NCBI GenBank assembly: GCA_902627565.1
Contig: CACOJM010000001.1
Coordinates: 62,001-126,000, forward strand
Reading direction: 5' to 3'
DNA from: an uncultured Pelagibacteraceae bacterium
GTDB taxonomy: Bacteria; Pseudomonadota; Alphaproteobacteria; Pelagibacterales; Pelagibacteraceae
DNA length: 64,000 bases
Part shown: piece by piece, positions 52,617 through 62,700 of the stretch
How positions within the stretch are numbered: position 1 is the first letter of the stretch
Layout: each line of letters begins with the position of its first letter
The notes under the pieces: generated by a model
Told to the model about the DNA's origin: nothing
Database searches by the model: none
What the model saw: only the letters and a program-made list of their open reading frames with translations
Program-made: the position numbers and the translations under genes

Positions 52617-53112
52617 TTTTTTTAAAAAAAATTTTCATATTAATTTATTTATTGTGATCTCAATCTTTATCTTGGATAGAATCACTAAAATATATGTAAT
52701 TCATTTGAGTGAAAAAAATTATGGTCAGGACTTATTTAACTCAAAATTTTTAGATATAACTTTAATTTGGAATGAAGGAATTGCATTTGGTTTGTTCTCA
52801 TTCACTGAGAAAAATTTTTACCATTTTTTAACTTTATTAATTGGCATTATTATAATTATAATTATTTTTATGGTTAAAAATAATGAAGGTATTAAAAAAT
52901 ATTCTCTATTAATGATTTTGGGTGGTGCTGTTGGTAATTTTTATGATCGTATTTTCTTCAACGCTGTCCCAGATTTTATAGATTTTCATATTGAAAATTT
53001 TCATTGGTTTATTTTCAATGTATCAGATATATTTATTACTTTAGGTGTTATTTTAATGATTGTTTTAGAAGTATTTTCAAATAAAAGAGAACAAAATAAT
53101 GAAAAAACTTAA
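52609..53112 (+). CDS. lspA: Lipoprotein signal peptidase
   Basis: LGGAVGNFYDRI, FHWFIFNVSDIFITLGV; downstream of ileS. Confidence 0.95.
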   Translation: MFNFFKKNFHINLFIVISIFILDRITKIYVIHLSEKNYGQDLFNSKFLDITLIWNEGIAFGLFSFTEKNFYHFLTLLIGIIIIIIIFMVKNNEGIKKYSLLMILGGAVGNFYDRIFFNAVPDFIDFHIENFHWFIFNVSDIFITLGVILMIVLEVFSNKREQNNEKT

Positions 53113-53413
53113 ATTTATAATTTTTATATTTACATTAATGTTATTTTTTCAAAGTTGTTCAACAATTAAGGAGGGATTTTCTTCTCAAAAAAAAAATAGT
53201 ACAGATGAATTTTTAGTTGAAAAGAAATCGCCTTTAGTAATGCCGCCAGAATTTAATAAACTTCCTGAACCTAAAACTTTAAACATAAAAGAGTCAAAAA
53301 ATGAACAAAAAATTAAAGAATTAATTTCTAATAAGAGCACATCAACAGATAACTCTATAAGTCAAAATGAAAATTTAGAGAATTCAATTTTGAAAAAGAT
53401 TAAAGAAAATTAA
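53099..53413 (+). CDS. Small lipoprotein, DUF3035-like
   Basis: Lipobox LFFQSCS; DEFLVEKKSPLVMPPEFNKLPEP; downstream of lspA. Confidence 0.72.
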   Translation: MKKLKFIIFIFTLMLFFQSCSTIKEGFSSQKKNSTDEFLVEKKSPLVMPPEFNKLPEPKTLNIKESKNEQKIKELISNKSTSTDNSISQNENLENSILKKIKEN

Positions 53414-54567
53414 TGATTACAAATGGTATTTACTTTAAAAATTTTAAGTATAAGAAAAAAACTTATAAAATAGCAAACATTCTCAAAAAAATTTTAAAAA
53501 AGAAAGATTTAACTCTTCAGTCACTAAGTAAAAATTTTAAAGAGAATTACGATAAAAAACTATTAAGAAAATTTAGTACATCAAAAAATTTTCGAATAAT
53601 TGGTATGGGGGGTTCCATACTTGGAGCTGAAGCAATTTACAATTTTTTGAAAGATAAAATTAAAAAAAATTTTGTATTTATTAATGATTTAGATGAGAGC
53701 ATAAAGAATAAAAAAAATCAGAAATTCTCTAATTTGATAGTATCAAAATCTGGTGAAACAATTGAAACAATTGTTAATTTCAACCTTTTATCAAAAAAAA
53801 CGGATAGAAATTTATTTATTACAGAAAACAGAAAAAGTTATCTTTATGAGATAGCAGAAAAACTAAAAGCGGAAATTGTTCACCACCATAATTTTATTGG
53901 GGGTAGATATTCAGTATTATCTGAGACTGGAATGTTACCTGCAGAATTAATGGGATTAAATTCAAAAAAATTTAGACAACTAAATACTCTGATTAATAAT
54001 AAAAAATATATGAAGTCTTTAGTTGCTAATGTTGAGTCGATATTATTTTTTGTAAAAAAAAAGAAACATAACTCTATAATTTTAAATTATGATAAGAAAT
54101 CTGAGGGATTATTCTATTGGTATCAGCAATTAATAGCTGAAAGTCTGGGAAAAAATAGAAAGGGATTACTACCAATAGTTTCAAATATGCCTAAAGACAA
54201 TCATAGTCTAATGCAATTTTATTTAGACGGTTTTAATAATAATTTTTTTACTTTTTTTTATGTCAATGAAAAAAGTTCATCTAAGATTATCAATAATAAA
54301 ATCTTGTCTAAAAGAAAATATCTTAAAAATAAGAAATTAACAGATATAACTTTTGCACAAAAAAAAGCTACAGAAAATATTTTTAATAACAGGAATATTC
54401 CTTTTAGAAGTTTTGAAATTTCGAAAAGAAATGAAAAAACATTGGGAGAATTATTCTGTTTTTTTATTTTAGAAACAATTCTGCTTGGCAAAGTAATGAA
54501 GATTGATCCTTATAATCAGCCTGCAGTAGAGTTAATTAAAGATGAAACAAAAAAAATTTTATCTTAA
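53413..54567 (+). CDS. pgi: Compact glucose-6-phosphate isomerase-like protein
   Basis: GMGGSILGAEAIYNFL, SKSGETIETIVNF SIS motif, GLLPIVSNMPKDNHSLMQFYLDG; only 384 aa. Confidence 0.82.
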   Translation: MITNGIYFKNFKYKKKTYKIANILKKILKKKDLTLQSLSKNFKENYDKKLLRKFSTSKNFRIIGMGGSILGAEAIYNFLKDKIKKNFVFINDLDESIKNKKNQKFSNLIVSKSGETIETIVNFNLLSKKTDRNLFITENRKSYLYEIAEKLKAEIVHHHNFIGGRYSVLSETGMLPAELMGLNSKKFRQLNTLINNKKYMKSLVANVESILFFVKKKKHNSIILNYDKKSEGLFYWYQQLIAESLGKNRKGLLPIVSNMPKDNHSLMQFYLDGFNNNFFTFFYVNEKSSSKIINNKILSKRKYLKNKKLTDITFAQKKATENIFNNRNIPFRSFEISKRNEKTLGELFCFFILETILLGKVMKIDPYNQPAVELIKDETKKILS

Positions 54568-55127
54568 TTAAATTTACCAAATATAATTTTAGATATTCCG
54601 TATTTCTTAATTTCTAATATTTTAAAATTCTCTGAGTAATTATCATTTTCTTTTTTATGTCGATGAATTATGATTATACCTTTATTTTCAAGTAATTTTT
54701 CGTTAAAGATTTTATCAAGTACAAGAGAAACATTTTTTTCTTTATATGGTGGATCTAAAAATATTATATCAAAGATATTTTTTTTATCAAATAAAGTTGA
54801 ATTAGCAAAAATATCTTCACCTATTATTTCGTATCTTCTATCAATCTTAAGATTATTTAAATTTTTTTTTAAGATATCTAAAGCTAGCTTATAATTCTCA
54901 ATAAATGTGACAAATCTTGCTTCTCTAGATAAGCATTCTATACCAAAAGATCCAACACCAGAAAATAAATCTAAAATTTTTGAATTCTTAATATCGACTT
55001 TAAATTTATTGGAATGATTAATTATGTTAAAAATTGATTCTTTTGTAAGGTCCTTCAAAGGTCTTGTTTTATTATCTTTAGGTTCAAGTAATTTTTTTCC
55101 TTTAAATTTTCCTGAAATTATTCTCAT
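54564..55127 (-). CDS. rsmD: 16S rRNA (guanine966-N2)-methyltransferase RsmD
   Basis: MRIISGKFKGKKL, ILDLFSGVGSFGIECLSR, DIIFLDPPY. Confidence 0.94.
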   Translation of the reverse strand: MRIISGKFKGKKLLEPKDNKTRPLKDLTKESIFNIINHSNKFKVDIKNSKILDLFSGVGSFGIECLSREARFVTFIENYKLALDILKKNLNNLKIDRRYEIIGEDIFANSTLFDKKNIFDIIFLDPPYKEKNVSLVLDKIFNEKLLENKGIIIIHRHKKENDNYSENFKILEIKKYGISKIIFGKFN

Positions 55128-56389
55128 TTATCTATTACTTTATGGCCAATGTCTTTACGAAAAAAACCTTTAGACCAATTTAAATTTTTGAGATGTTTTA
55201 TAATATTCTTTTTAGCATCAGCAAATTCTTCTGATAAAGATACAAAATTTAAAACTCTTCCTCCTACAGCAAAGACCTTACTATTTTTTTTGTCAGTGCC
55301 AGCGTGAAAGATAAAATCATCAGGATTTAATTTAATTTTATCTAAATTTTCGATTTCAACATATTTATCAAATCTGTCTGGATAGCCATTTGAGCATAGG
55401 ACTACACAAAGACTTTTCTTATTATTCCATTTAACTTGGATTTCGCTGAGTTTGTTTTCACAGCACGACATAAATATTTCAGCAAGATCAGTCTGTAACA
55501 TTGGGAGAATTGTTTGACATTCAGGATCACCCATCCTTACATTATACTCAATTAAATATGGATCATTATCAACAATCATTAATCCTGCGTATAAAAACCC
55601 TTTATAATGAGTGCCTATATCTTTTATAGCCTTTAAAGTTGGGTTTATAATTCTTTTAATTATTTTTTCTTCAAGTTGATTGGTAAGTAATCTTGAGGGA
55701 GAATAAGCCCCCATACCTCCAGTATTTTTCCCTTTATCACCCTCTAAAACTCTTTTGTGATCTTGTGCAGTTCCAAAATTTTGGATAGAAATTCCATCGC
55801 TTATAATAAAAAAACTCATCTCCTCACCATTTAAAAATTCTTCAATAAGAATATTCTTAGCGGGTCCAAATTTTCCATTAAAAATTTCTTTGGCAGCATT
55901 TATCGAGTCTTTCTCATTATTACAAATATATACACCTTTTCCTGAAGCAAGACTGTCTGATTTTATCACAATTGGGTGTATTGATTTTTTTATAAATTGA
56001 TTTGCCTCTATGACGTTATTGAATACCCCAAACTTAGCAGTGGGAATATCATATTTTTTACATATTTCTTTAGTGAAAATTTTTGAACCCTCTAGCTGAG
56101 ATGCAATTTTATTTGGACCAAAAACTTTAATTCCAAATTTTTCTAAATAGTCTACTATTCCATTAACTAAGGGTTTTTCAGGTCCAATTATTACTAAATT
56201 AATCTTTTTTTTTAATATGAAATTTTTTAATTTTTCAAAATCGTTTGTATCCAATTCAATATTTTTTGCAATTTTCGAAGTCCCAGCATTACCAGGAAAA
56301 CAATATAATTCTGATACTTTTTTTGAATACTTAAGCATTTGAGAAATTGCATGTTCTCGTCCTCCACTTCCTATAATCCCAACAATCAT
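55124..56389 (-). CDS. purD: Phosphoribosylamine-glycine ligase
   Basis: GSGGREHAI, AQDHKRVLEGDKGKNTGGMGAYSP, YNVRMGDPECQ. Confidence 0.98.
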   Translation of the reverse strand: MIVGIIGSGGREHAISQMLKYSKKVSELYCFPGNAGTSKIAKNIELDTNDFEKLKNFILKKKINLVIIGPEKPLVNGIVDYLEKFGIKVFGPNKIASQLEGSKIFTKEICKKYDIPTAKFGVFNNVIEANQFIKKSIHPIVIKSDSLASGKGVYICNNEKDSINAAKEIFNGKFGPAKNILIEEFLNGEEMSFFIISDGISIQNFGTAQDHKRVLEGDKGKNTGGMGAYSPSRLLTNQLEEKIIKRIINPTLKAIKDIGTHYKGFLYAGLMIVDNDPYLIEYNVRMGDPECQTILPMLQTDLAEIFMSCCENKLSEIQVKWNNKKSLCVVLCSNGYPDRFDKYVEIENLDKIKLNPDDFIFHAGTDKKNSKVFAVGGRVLNFVSLSEEFADAKKNIIKHLKNLNWSKGFFRKDIGHKVIDK

Positions 56390-56410
56390 GTATAAATATA
56401 TAAACTAAAA

Positions 56411-56608
56411 ATGAATAAAAAATTAGCAAAATTAAAATATTTACCAAATAATTTTCAAATTTTAGAGCCTGGTGACCATGTGATTTGCGCAGTTTCAGGG
56501 AAACCAATTAGTTTAGATAAACTAAATTATTGGAACGTTGATCTTCAAGAGGCATACTTTTCCTATCTTGAAGCATCACAAAAAAAAGAAAAATTAGAAA
56601 AAAAATAA
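56411..56608 (+). CDS. DUF2093 family small protein
   Basis: FQILEPGDHVICAVSGKPISLDKLNYWNVDLQEAY. Confidence 0.85.
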   Translation: MNKKLAKLKYLPNNFQILEPGDHVICAVSGKPISLDKLNYWNVDLQEAYFSYLEASQKKEKLEKK

Positions 56609-56610
56609 AT

Positions 56611-57471
56611 TTATTTCCATCTATTATGAGACCATATCCAATACTTAGGATCTTTTATTATCATTTTTTCAAGAATTTCATTTAATTTTAATGTTATGTT
56701 TTCAATTGTGTCATTATCTAAAAAATTTAAAGGTTTATGAATTGTCATTTTAAATTTTATACCTTCAAACCTTTCTATAAAAATTGGTACGACGGGAGTT
56801 TTAAACTTCTTAACTAATTGTGCTGGTATAGTGGTTGTAAAAGCTTCTTCATTAAAAAAAGTTAATTTGATACCTTCCGAAACTCTTTGGTCAATCATTA
56901 AAGCGGTAGAATATCCCTCTTTATTAAGTTTCACTAATTCTTTGATGCCACCAATTCCTTTCTTAATTTGTTTTTTGCAAATATAATTTTTCCTAATTTT
57001 TTCCATTAAAAAATTTAAAAAAATATTATTCAAAGGCCTATAAATTGCAGCAAGATTTATACCAGCTTTTTCTATTTCCATTGCCATTAACTCAAAATTA
57101 CTAAAGTGACCAGATATAAAAACTACTTTTTGATTATTTCTTTTTATATCCTCAAGTATTTCTTTACCTTCAATTATGATATTTTCATTTTCTTTCTGGT
57201 CCCTAAATTTTTTAATAAACATATATTCAGCAAAAACTCTTCCATAATTATTCCACATTGAGGCTGATATCTTATTCAAATTAATTGGATCAATATCTGG
57301 AAATACTCTTTTGATATTTTTTTGAATAAGTTTTTTTGACCTGAAAATTGGGCCGATAATTTGAAAAAGTTTTCCACCAATAAAAGATGAAATTTTTAAA
57401 CCTAAAATCTTAAAAATTGAAAAAAACAAAATTATTATAATAAATTGAAAAAAATATTTAATTTTGTTCAT
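56611..57471 (-). CDS. Lipid A biosynthesis acyltransferase (LpxL/HtrB-like)
   Basis: SGHFSNFELMAMEIEKAG HX4-5(D/E)-type motif, ALMIDQRVSEGIKLTFF, WIWSHNRWK. Confidence 0.9.
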   Translation of the reverse strand: MNKIKYFFQFIIIILFFSIFKILGLKISSFIGGKLFQIIGPIFRSKKLIQKNIKRVFPDIDPINLNKISASMWNNYGRVFAEYMFIKKFRDQKENENIIIEGKEILEDIKRNNQKVVFISGHFSNFELMAMEIEKAGINLAAIYRPLNNIFLNFLMEKIRKNYICKKQIKKGIGGIKELVKLNKEGYSTALMIDQRVSEGIKLTFFNEEAFTTTIPAQLVKKFKTPVVPIFIERFEGIKFKMTIHKPLNFLDNDTIENITLKLNEILEKMIIKDPKYWIWSHNRWK

Positions 57472-58408
57472 AGATTTTTGTTAATGTTTCAAAAAATTTT
57501 TCCTCATTTAATATTTCAAGTTTTGAGGAAATAAATGCAATCTTATCTGTCATATAATTTTTTAATCTAATAAAATCTTTTTCAGTAGTTAAAATTTTAC
57601 AATTATAATTATTTGAAATTGAAATAATTTTATCAATATCATTTTTTGAATAATTATAATGATCAGGAAATTCAATATCTTTTACAATATTAAAGTTATT
57701 AATTTTTAGCATTGATAAAAATGTTTTGTGATTACCGATGCCTGAAAAAACTAAATATTTTGCATTCATATCAAATTTTTCAAGATTTTGTGGAACATAT
57801 TTGCCGATATGAATATTTGCCTTGGGATTAGTATCTAAAATTTTTTTTTTAATGTTATCTATTTTTTCCAAATCACCATTTATAAAAATATTACAGCAAT
57901 TTTGAATATTCTTGAAGTTTTCTCTAAGAGGTCCAGATGGAATTGGGAGACCGTTGCCAATCCAGTTTAAATTATTAAAACATAGAAAGTTTAAATCATA
58001 ATCTATTGTTTCATCTTGAAAACCATCATCAAAAATTGCTACATCATAATTTTCCTTGATAGCATTTTTTAAAGCAACAACTCTTTTTTTTGATTTAAAA
58101 AGTTTCCCTTTTTTTTCTAAAATTTTCTGCTCATCTAATTGATCAATATAATCTTTTTTAATAAAACAAGTCTTTAGTTTTTTTTTGTTTAATATTTCAT
58201 ATATCTTTAAACTTAAAGAGGTTTTACCAGTGCCACCAACATAAATGTTTCCAACACATATTGTTTTAATATTCTTAAATTTTTTTTTAGAAATAAAAAT
58301 TTTTTTAAATGAATTTAAAAGCTGTAAAATAATTGAAATAGGCCATAAAAGGTAGGCAAAAATATTTGGTTTTTTATAATCCCAAAATTGGGGTTTTTTT
58401 AATTTCAT
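57458..58408 (-). CDS. lpxK: Tetraacyldisaccharide 4'-kinase
   Basis: VGNIYVGGTGKTSLSLKIYE Walker A, AIFDDGFQDETI, FPDHYNYSKNDID, LTTEKDFIRL. Confidence 0.94.
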   Translation of the reverse strand: MKLKKPQFWDYKKPNIFAYLLWPISIILQLLNSFKKIFISKKKFKNIKTICVGNIYVGGTGKTSLSLKIYEILNKKKLKTCFIKKDYIDQLDEQKILEKKGKLFKSKKRVVALKNAIKENYDVAIFDDGFQDETIDYDLNFLCFNNLNWIGNGLPIPSGPLRENFKNIQNCCNIFINGDLEKIDNIKKKILDTNPKANIHIGKYVPQNLEKFDMNAKYLVFSGIGNHKTFLSMLKINNFNIVKDIEFPDHYNYSKNDIDKIISISNNYNCKILTTEKDFIRLKNYMTDKIAFISSKLEILNEEKFFETLTKIYEQN

Positions 58409-59639
58409 AATAAATTTTTTTATTTAATTCTTTAATGGTATTTTTAAAAATTACATTGCCAATTTTTCTGATCTTTTTAACCTTTGTCATATTTTTCTTA
58501 AAGACTACTTGATTAGAAAATTGTAGTGGGTCCTTTATTTCATTTGAAATTTTAAGAGACCTTAAAAAATCATAAACTTCAGTAAAATTTTGTATGTTAG
58601 GTCCATGAAGAATTTTTGCTCCATATCGTGCAGGTTCTAATGGATTTTGACCTCCTTTATCTGTTATTGATCCTCCTAAAAATACAGTTGTTGCAATTTT
58701 ATAAAATTTTTTCGACTCTCCAAAAGTATCTACTATATAAATGTCTACATTTTTTAAGCTTTTAGCTTTTGAACTATGATGGATTATCTTGAGGTTTAAA
58801 TTTTTAAGTTCGTTGTTAATTTCATTTACTCTATGTATATGTCTTGGAATTAAAATTGTTATGAGTCTTTTATTTTTCTTTTTTAACAAAATATGAGTTT
58901 TTGCAGCAAACAATTCTTCATTTTCATGTGTGCTTGCTGCAATACAAATCTTATATTTTTTAAATTGTAATTTTAATCTTTTATCAATATCATCTTGTTT
59001 ATTTCTATCATTTTCAATAAATTTAATATTGCCGATTAAATTAATTTTTTTAACACCTAATTGTTTTAAATATTTTTTTGTTTCATTATTTTGAGGATAA
59101 GCAATATCTATTAAATTAAAAATTTTAAATGAATGTTTCTTAAATTTGTTCCATCGCCCAAAAGTTTTTTTAGTTATCCTGGCATTTAGAAGTATTAAAG
59201 GAATTTTTTTTGATTTAATTTCTTTATACATGGAGGGCCAAATTTCAGACTCTAAAAAAATTACTAAATGGGGTTTCCAATAACTTAAAAAAACTTTAGA
59301 AAAGAAAAAATGATCTATCGGAAAGAATTGATGATCTACTTTTTTAAATCTATATTTTTCTAAAATTTTAGATGAACTTAAAGTGCTTGAAGTAATTAAA
59401 ATTTGATCTATTGAGTCATCGTTATCGTAATTATTTATTATAGGTAGTACGCTCATAATTTCACCTACACTTGCTCCATGAAACCATATTAATTTTCCTG
59501 ATTTTCTTTGTTTAGATGTGAAGCAAAATTTTTCTTTGAATCTAATTATATCCTCTTTTCCTTTTAATATTCTAAATATTATAATTAAAGGGGATATTAA
59601 AATTGTTATTGATAATATTACTTGATAAATAAAAAACAT
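58374..59639 (-). CDS. waaA: 3-deoxy-D-manno-octulosonic acid transferase
   Basis: WFHGASVGEIMSVLPII, LESEIWPSMYKEI, FLGGSITDKGGQNPLEPARYG. Confidence 0.95.
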   Translation of the reverse strand: MFFIYQVILSITILISPLIIIFRILKGKEDIIRFKEKFCFTSKQRKSGKLIWFHGASVGEIMSVLPIINNYDNDDSIDQILITSSTLSSSKILEKYRFKKVDHQFFPIDHFFFSKVFLSYWKPHLVIFLESEIWPSMYKEIKSKKIPLILLNARITKKTFGRWNKFKKHSFKIFNLIDIAYPQNNETKKYLKQLGVKKINLIGNIKFIENDRNKQDDIDKRLKLQFKKYKICIAASTHENEELFAAKTHILLKKKNKRLITILIPRHIHRVNEINNELKNLNLKIIHHSSKAKSLKNVDIYIVDTFGESKKFYKIATTVFLGGSITDKGGQNPLEPARYGAKILHGPNIQNFTEVYDFLRSLKISNEIKDPLQFSNQVVFKKNMTKVKKIRKIGNVIFKNTIKELNKKIYYEIKKTPILGL

Positions 59640-59641
59640 AT

Positions 59642-61378
59642 TTATTTTTGAATTTGTTTCTCATAAAAGTTTTTGTAAAGATCTGAATTTTTAACCAGAT
59701 CTTCATGTTTACCATTAGCTACTACTTTTCCTGAATCAATTACATAAATATTAGTTGAATTAAGTATAGTTGATAGACGGTGAGCTATAACGATAGTTGT
59801 TCTATTTTTAGTCAAAATTGCCAGCGCATCCTGAATTTTAGACTCTGTTTCACTGTCAAGAGATGAAGTTGCTTCATCTAATAAAATAATAGAACTTTTT
59901 TTCATCATGGCTCTCGCAATAGAAATTCTTTGTTTTTCTCCACCTGATAACCTAACTCCGTTTTCACCAATCAAAGTTTCGTACTTATTTGGTAATTGAT
60001 TGATAAAATCATCACAATGTGAGAGTTTTGCTACTTTTATAATTTCCTCATCGGAAGCATCTTCTTTTGCATATTTAATGTTATTCTTAATTGTATCATC
60101 AAAAAGAGTAGTTTCTTGACTTACTAATGAAATATTATTTCTTAGGGACTTAATTTTTGTTTTATAGATTGATTGATTATCAATTAAAATATCTCCAGAC
60201 TCTGCATCATAAAATCTTGGTATTAGATTTAAAATTGTAGATTTACCAGAACCACTATGACCAACCAAAGATGTCATTTTTCCTCCAGTAAACTCTAGAC
60301 TTAATGCATCAAGAACTTTATCTTCCTCTTTATTATAAGAAAATTTTATATTTTTAAAATTTATTTGAGCTTCTTTTAAATCCAATTCTTTTGCGTTTTC
60401 AATATCATTAATTTTATTTTCATTATCAATAATAGGTAAAATTCTTGATGCAGCTGATAAACCCTGGTTTAAAACCATATTAAGTGTAGATAGGGCTCTG
60501 ACTGGTTGGTAGGCTAGCATCATTGCCGCCAAAAATGAAAAAAAATTATTAATATCAAGTTCATTTTGTGCCATTAATTTTCCTGAATAAAAAATTAATA
60601 CCGCAATCATTATCCCTGTTAAAGTTTCCATTATTGGTGACATTCTAACAAAAACAACTTGAATTTTTTTGTTCTTATCTTTTAGTTGTTCTAAATATAG
60701 ATTTGCTCTTGAGTTTTCATAATTTTCTTTTTGAAAAATTTTTATAAGTTTATGATTTTTAAATAGCTCAACAAGATATGTAGTTAAAAAACCTGATTTT
60801 TCTTGAGCTTGTGTTGTTACTTTTCCAACTCTTTTGCCCAAAGTCTTAGCAGATAAGCCAGCTAACGGGATCATGATAATTGAGATTAATGCTAGTTTCC
60901 AATTTTGAGTAAACATTACAAATAACAATCCAACCAAAGTTAATGAGTCTTTGAATAGAGTTAATAATGCATGACTTAGTAAATTTGTGATATGTGTTAC
61001 GTCATAAGTAAGGTTTGAAATAAATTTTCCTGAATGTTTTTTGTCGATTATTTGGGTATCTGCTCTAATTAAGGATTTTGTCATATCAAACTGAAGTTTT
61101 TTCTTCACCTCTTCTCCCACACCAATCATAGTAGCCTTTGCAAAATAAAGAGATAATCCTTTTGTTGTAAAGGCAGCAATTATCATTAGTGGAATTAAAA
61201 AGATTAATGATTGATCTTTATCTATAAACAATTTTTTAATTGCAGGATCTAATAACCAAGCTATTGCGGAAGTACTACCTGCTACAAGTATAGAAAAAAA
61301 AGCTGATATGAAAATTTTATTTAAATATTTTTTTGAATAATCTTTATAAAGTCTTTTATAAATTTCAGCTTTTTTCAT
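59642..61378 (-). CDS. msbA: MsbA-like ABC transporter (lipid A export family)
   Basis: SLVGHSGSGKSTILNLIPRFYD Walker A, LSGGEKQRISIARAMMKKSSIILLDEATSSLDSETE; beside waaA and lpxK. Confidence 0.9.
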   Translation of the reverse strand: MKKAEIYKRLYKDYSKKYLNKIFISAFFSILVAGSTSAIAWLLDPAIKKLFIDKDQSLIFLIPLMIIAAFTTKGLSLYFAKATMIGVGEEVKKKLQFDMTKSLIRADTQIIDKKHSGKFISNLTYDVTHITNLLSHALLTLFKDSLTLVGLLFVMFTQNWKLALISIIMIPLAGLSAKTLGKRVGKVTTQAQEKSGFLTTYLVELFKNHKLIKIFQKENYENSRANLYLEQLKDKNKKIQVVFVRMSPIMETLTGIMIAVLIFYSGKLMAQNELDINNFFSFLAAMMLAYQPVRALSTLNMVLNQGLSAASRILPIIDNENKINDIENAKELDLKEAQINFKNIKFSYNKEEDKVLDALSLEFTGGKMTSLVGHSGSGKSTILNLIPRFYDAESGDILIDNQSIYKTKIKSLRNNISLVSQETTLFDDTIKNNIKYAKEDASDEEIIKVAKLSHCDDFINQLPNKYETLIGENGVRLSGGEKQRISIARAMMKKSSIILLDEATSSLDSETESKIQDALAILTKNRTTIVIAHRLSTILNSTNIYVIDSGKVVANGKHEDLVKNSDLYKNFYEKQIQK

Positions 61379-62244
61379 TAAAAAATCTTTCCTATTATTA
61401 TGGTAATTAAAAGAATTAAACCAAATAAATTATTACTTTTAAATAATTTAAGGCAAGTCCCAGGGCTTTCTGATTCAAATCTTTTAATTTGATAAACAAA
61501 CAAATGTAAAATCGGAATTGTTAAAAATAAAAAATATATCCAGCTAAATTCCATTAAATAACCACCAAAAATTAAACATAAGGTTAAAATTAGATAACAT
61601 ATAGACAAAAACTTTTTTGAATTACCCTTAAACTTTATTGAGGTTGACTTTAATCCTATAATTTCATCATCTTTAATATCTTGATATCCATATATAGTGT
61701 CGTAACCGAGTGTCCAAAATATGGCTCCAAAATAAAATATTAGTGCAATAAAACTTATTTCTTCAGAAATCGAAGTCCATCCAAGTATTAGCCCATAATT
61801 AAATGTTATTCCCAAAAAAAGTTGGGGCCAATAAGTATACCTTTTCATCAATGGGTAAGTAAATGCTAAAGGCATTGATCCTAAAGCAAGAATAATTGTT
61901 AATAAATTAAAGTTTAATAAAACAAGAAGAGCTAAAAAACATAAGATACCAGAATAGAGTAGAGCAATTATCCAAGAGATTTTTCCTGAAGCTAATGGTC
62001 TATTTTTAGTTCTTGAAACTTTTTTATCATATTCTTTATCTAAAATATCATTAACTATACATCCAGCAGATCTCATTAAGACTGATCCAAGAAAAAAAAG
62101 AATTAAATAAAGAAAATAAATATTTAGACTTTCATTAAAATTATAAACTAGGGTAAGACCCCAGGCACATGGCCAAAATAACAACATGTATCCAATTGGT
62201 TTTTTTAGCCGTGTAAGTTCAATAAAAAGATTAATTTGACTCAT
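61378..62244 (-). CDS. ubiA: 4-hydroxybenzoate polyprenyltransferase
   Basis: RSAGCIVNDILDKEYDKKVSRTKNRPLASGKIS, GYDTIYGYQDIKDDEIIGLKSTSIKF. Confidence 0.95.
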   Translation of the reverse strand: MSQINLFIELTRLKKPIGYMLLFWPCAWGLTLVYNFNESLNIYFLYLILFFLGSVLMRSAGCIVNDILDKEYDKKVSRTKNRPLASGKISWIIALLYSGILCFLALLVLLNFNLLTIILALGSMPLAFTYPLMKRYTYWPQLFLGITFNYGLILGWTSISEEISFIALIFYFGAIFWTLGYDTIYGYQDIKDDEIIGLKSTSIKFKGNSKKFLSICYLILTLCLIFGGYLMEFSWIYFLFLTIPILHLFVYQIKRFESESPGTCLKLFKSNNLFGLILLITIIIGKIF

Positions 62245-62274
62245 AAATTTTACTTGTAAATAACAAAGGCAACA

Positions 62275-62700
62275 TTGATAATCAAACTGATTCGTATGAA
62301 TATTGATTACACAGTTACTGCGCTAATGTTTCCTGCAATCCCTTTAATAATGGGAGTGTATAGTAACAGATTTCATTCCTTAAGTGCTTTGATAAGAGAA
62401 CTTCATGATGAGCATGTTTATGAAAAACATGTTCCACCTGAATGGAAAAAACAGTTCATAAATTTAAGTGGAAGAATCACCTTGCTGAGATGGTCAATTA
62501 TGTTCGGTGCATTTGGCTTTTTATTTAATATGCTTACAGTCTTGGGTCTTTATTTGAATGAAGTTTTTATAGCAAGATTAATTTTTGGATCTTGTTGCTT
62601 ATCAATGATGATTTCAATAATTTTTTTTATAAAAGAAATTCATGTCTCAACAAATGCGCTCAGACTACATATGTCAGATATGGATGTTAAGGTTGATTAA
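62275..62700 (+). CDS. DUF2721 family membrane protein
   Basis: ALMFPAIPLIMGVYSNRFHSLSALIRELHDE; three TM segments. Confidence 0.75.
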   Translation: MIIKLIRMNIDYTVTALMFPAIPLIMGVYSNRFHSLSALIRELHDEHVYEKHVPPEWKKQFINLSGRITLLRWSIMFGAFGFLFNMLTVLGLYLNEVFIARLIFGSCCLSMMISIIFFIKEIHVSTNALRLHMSDMDVKVD

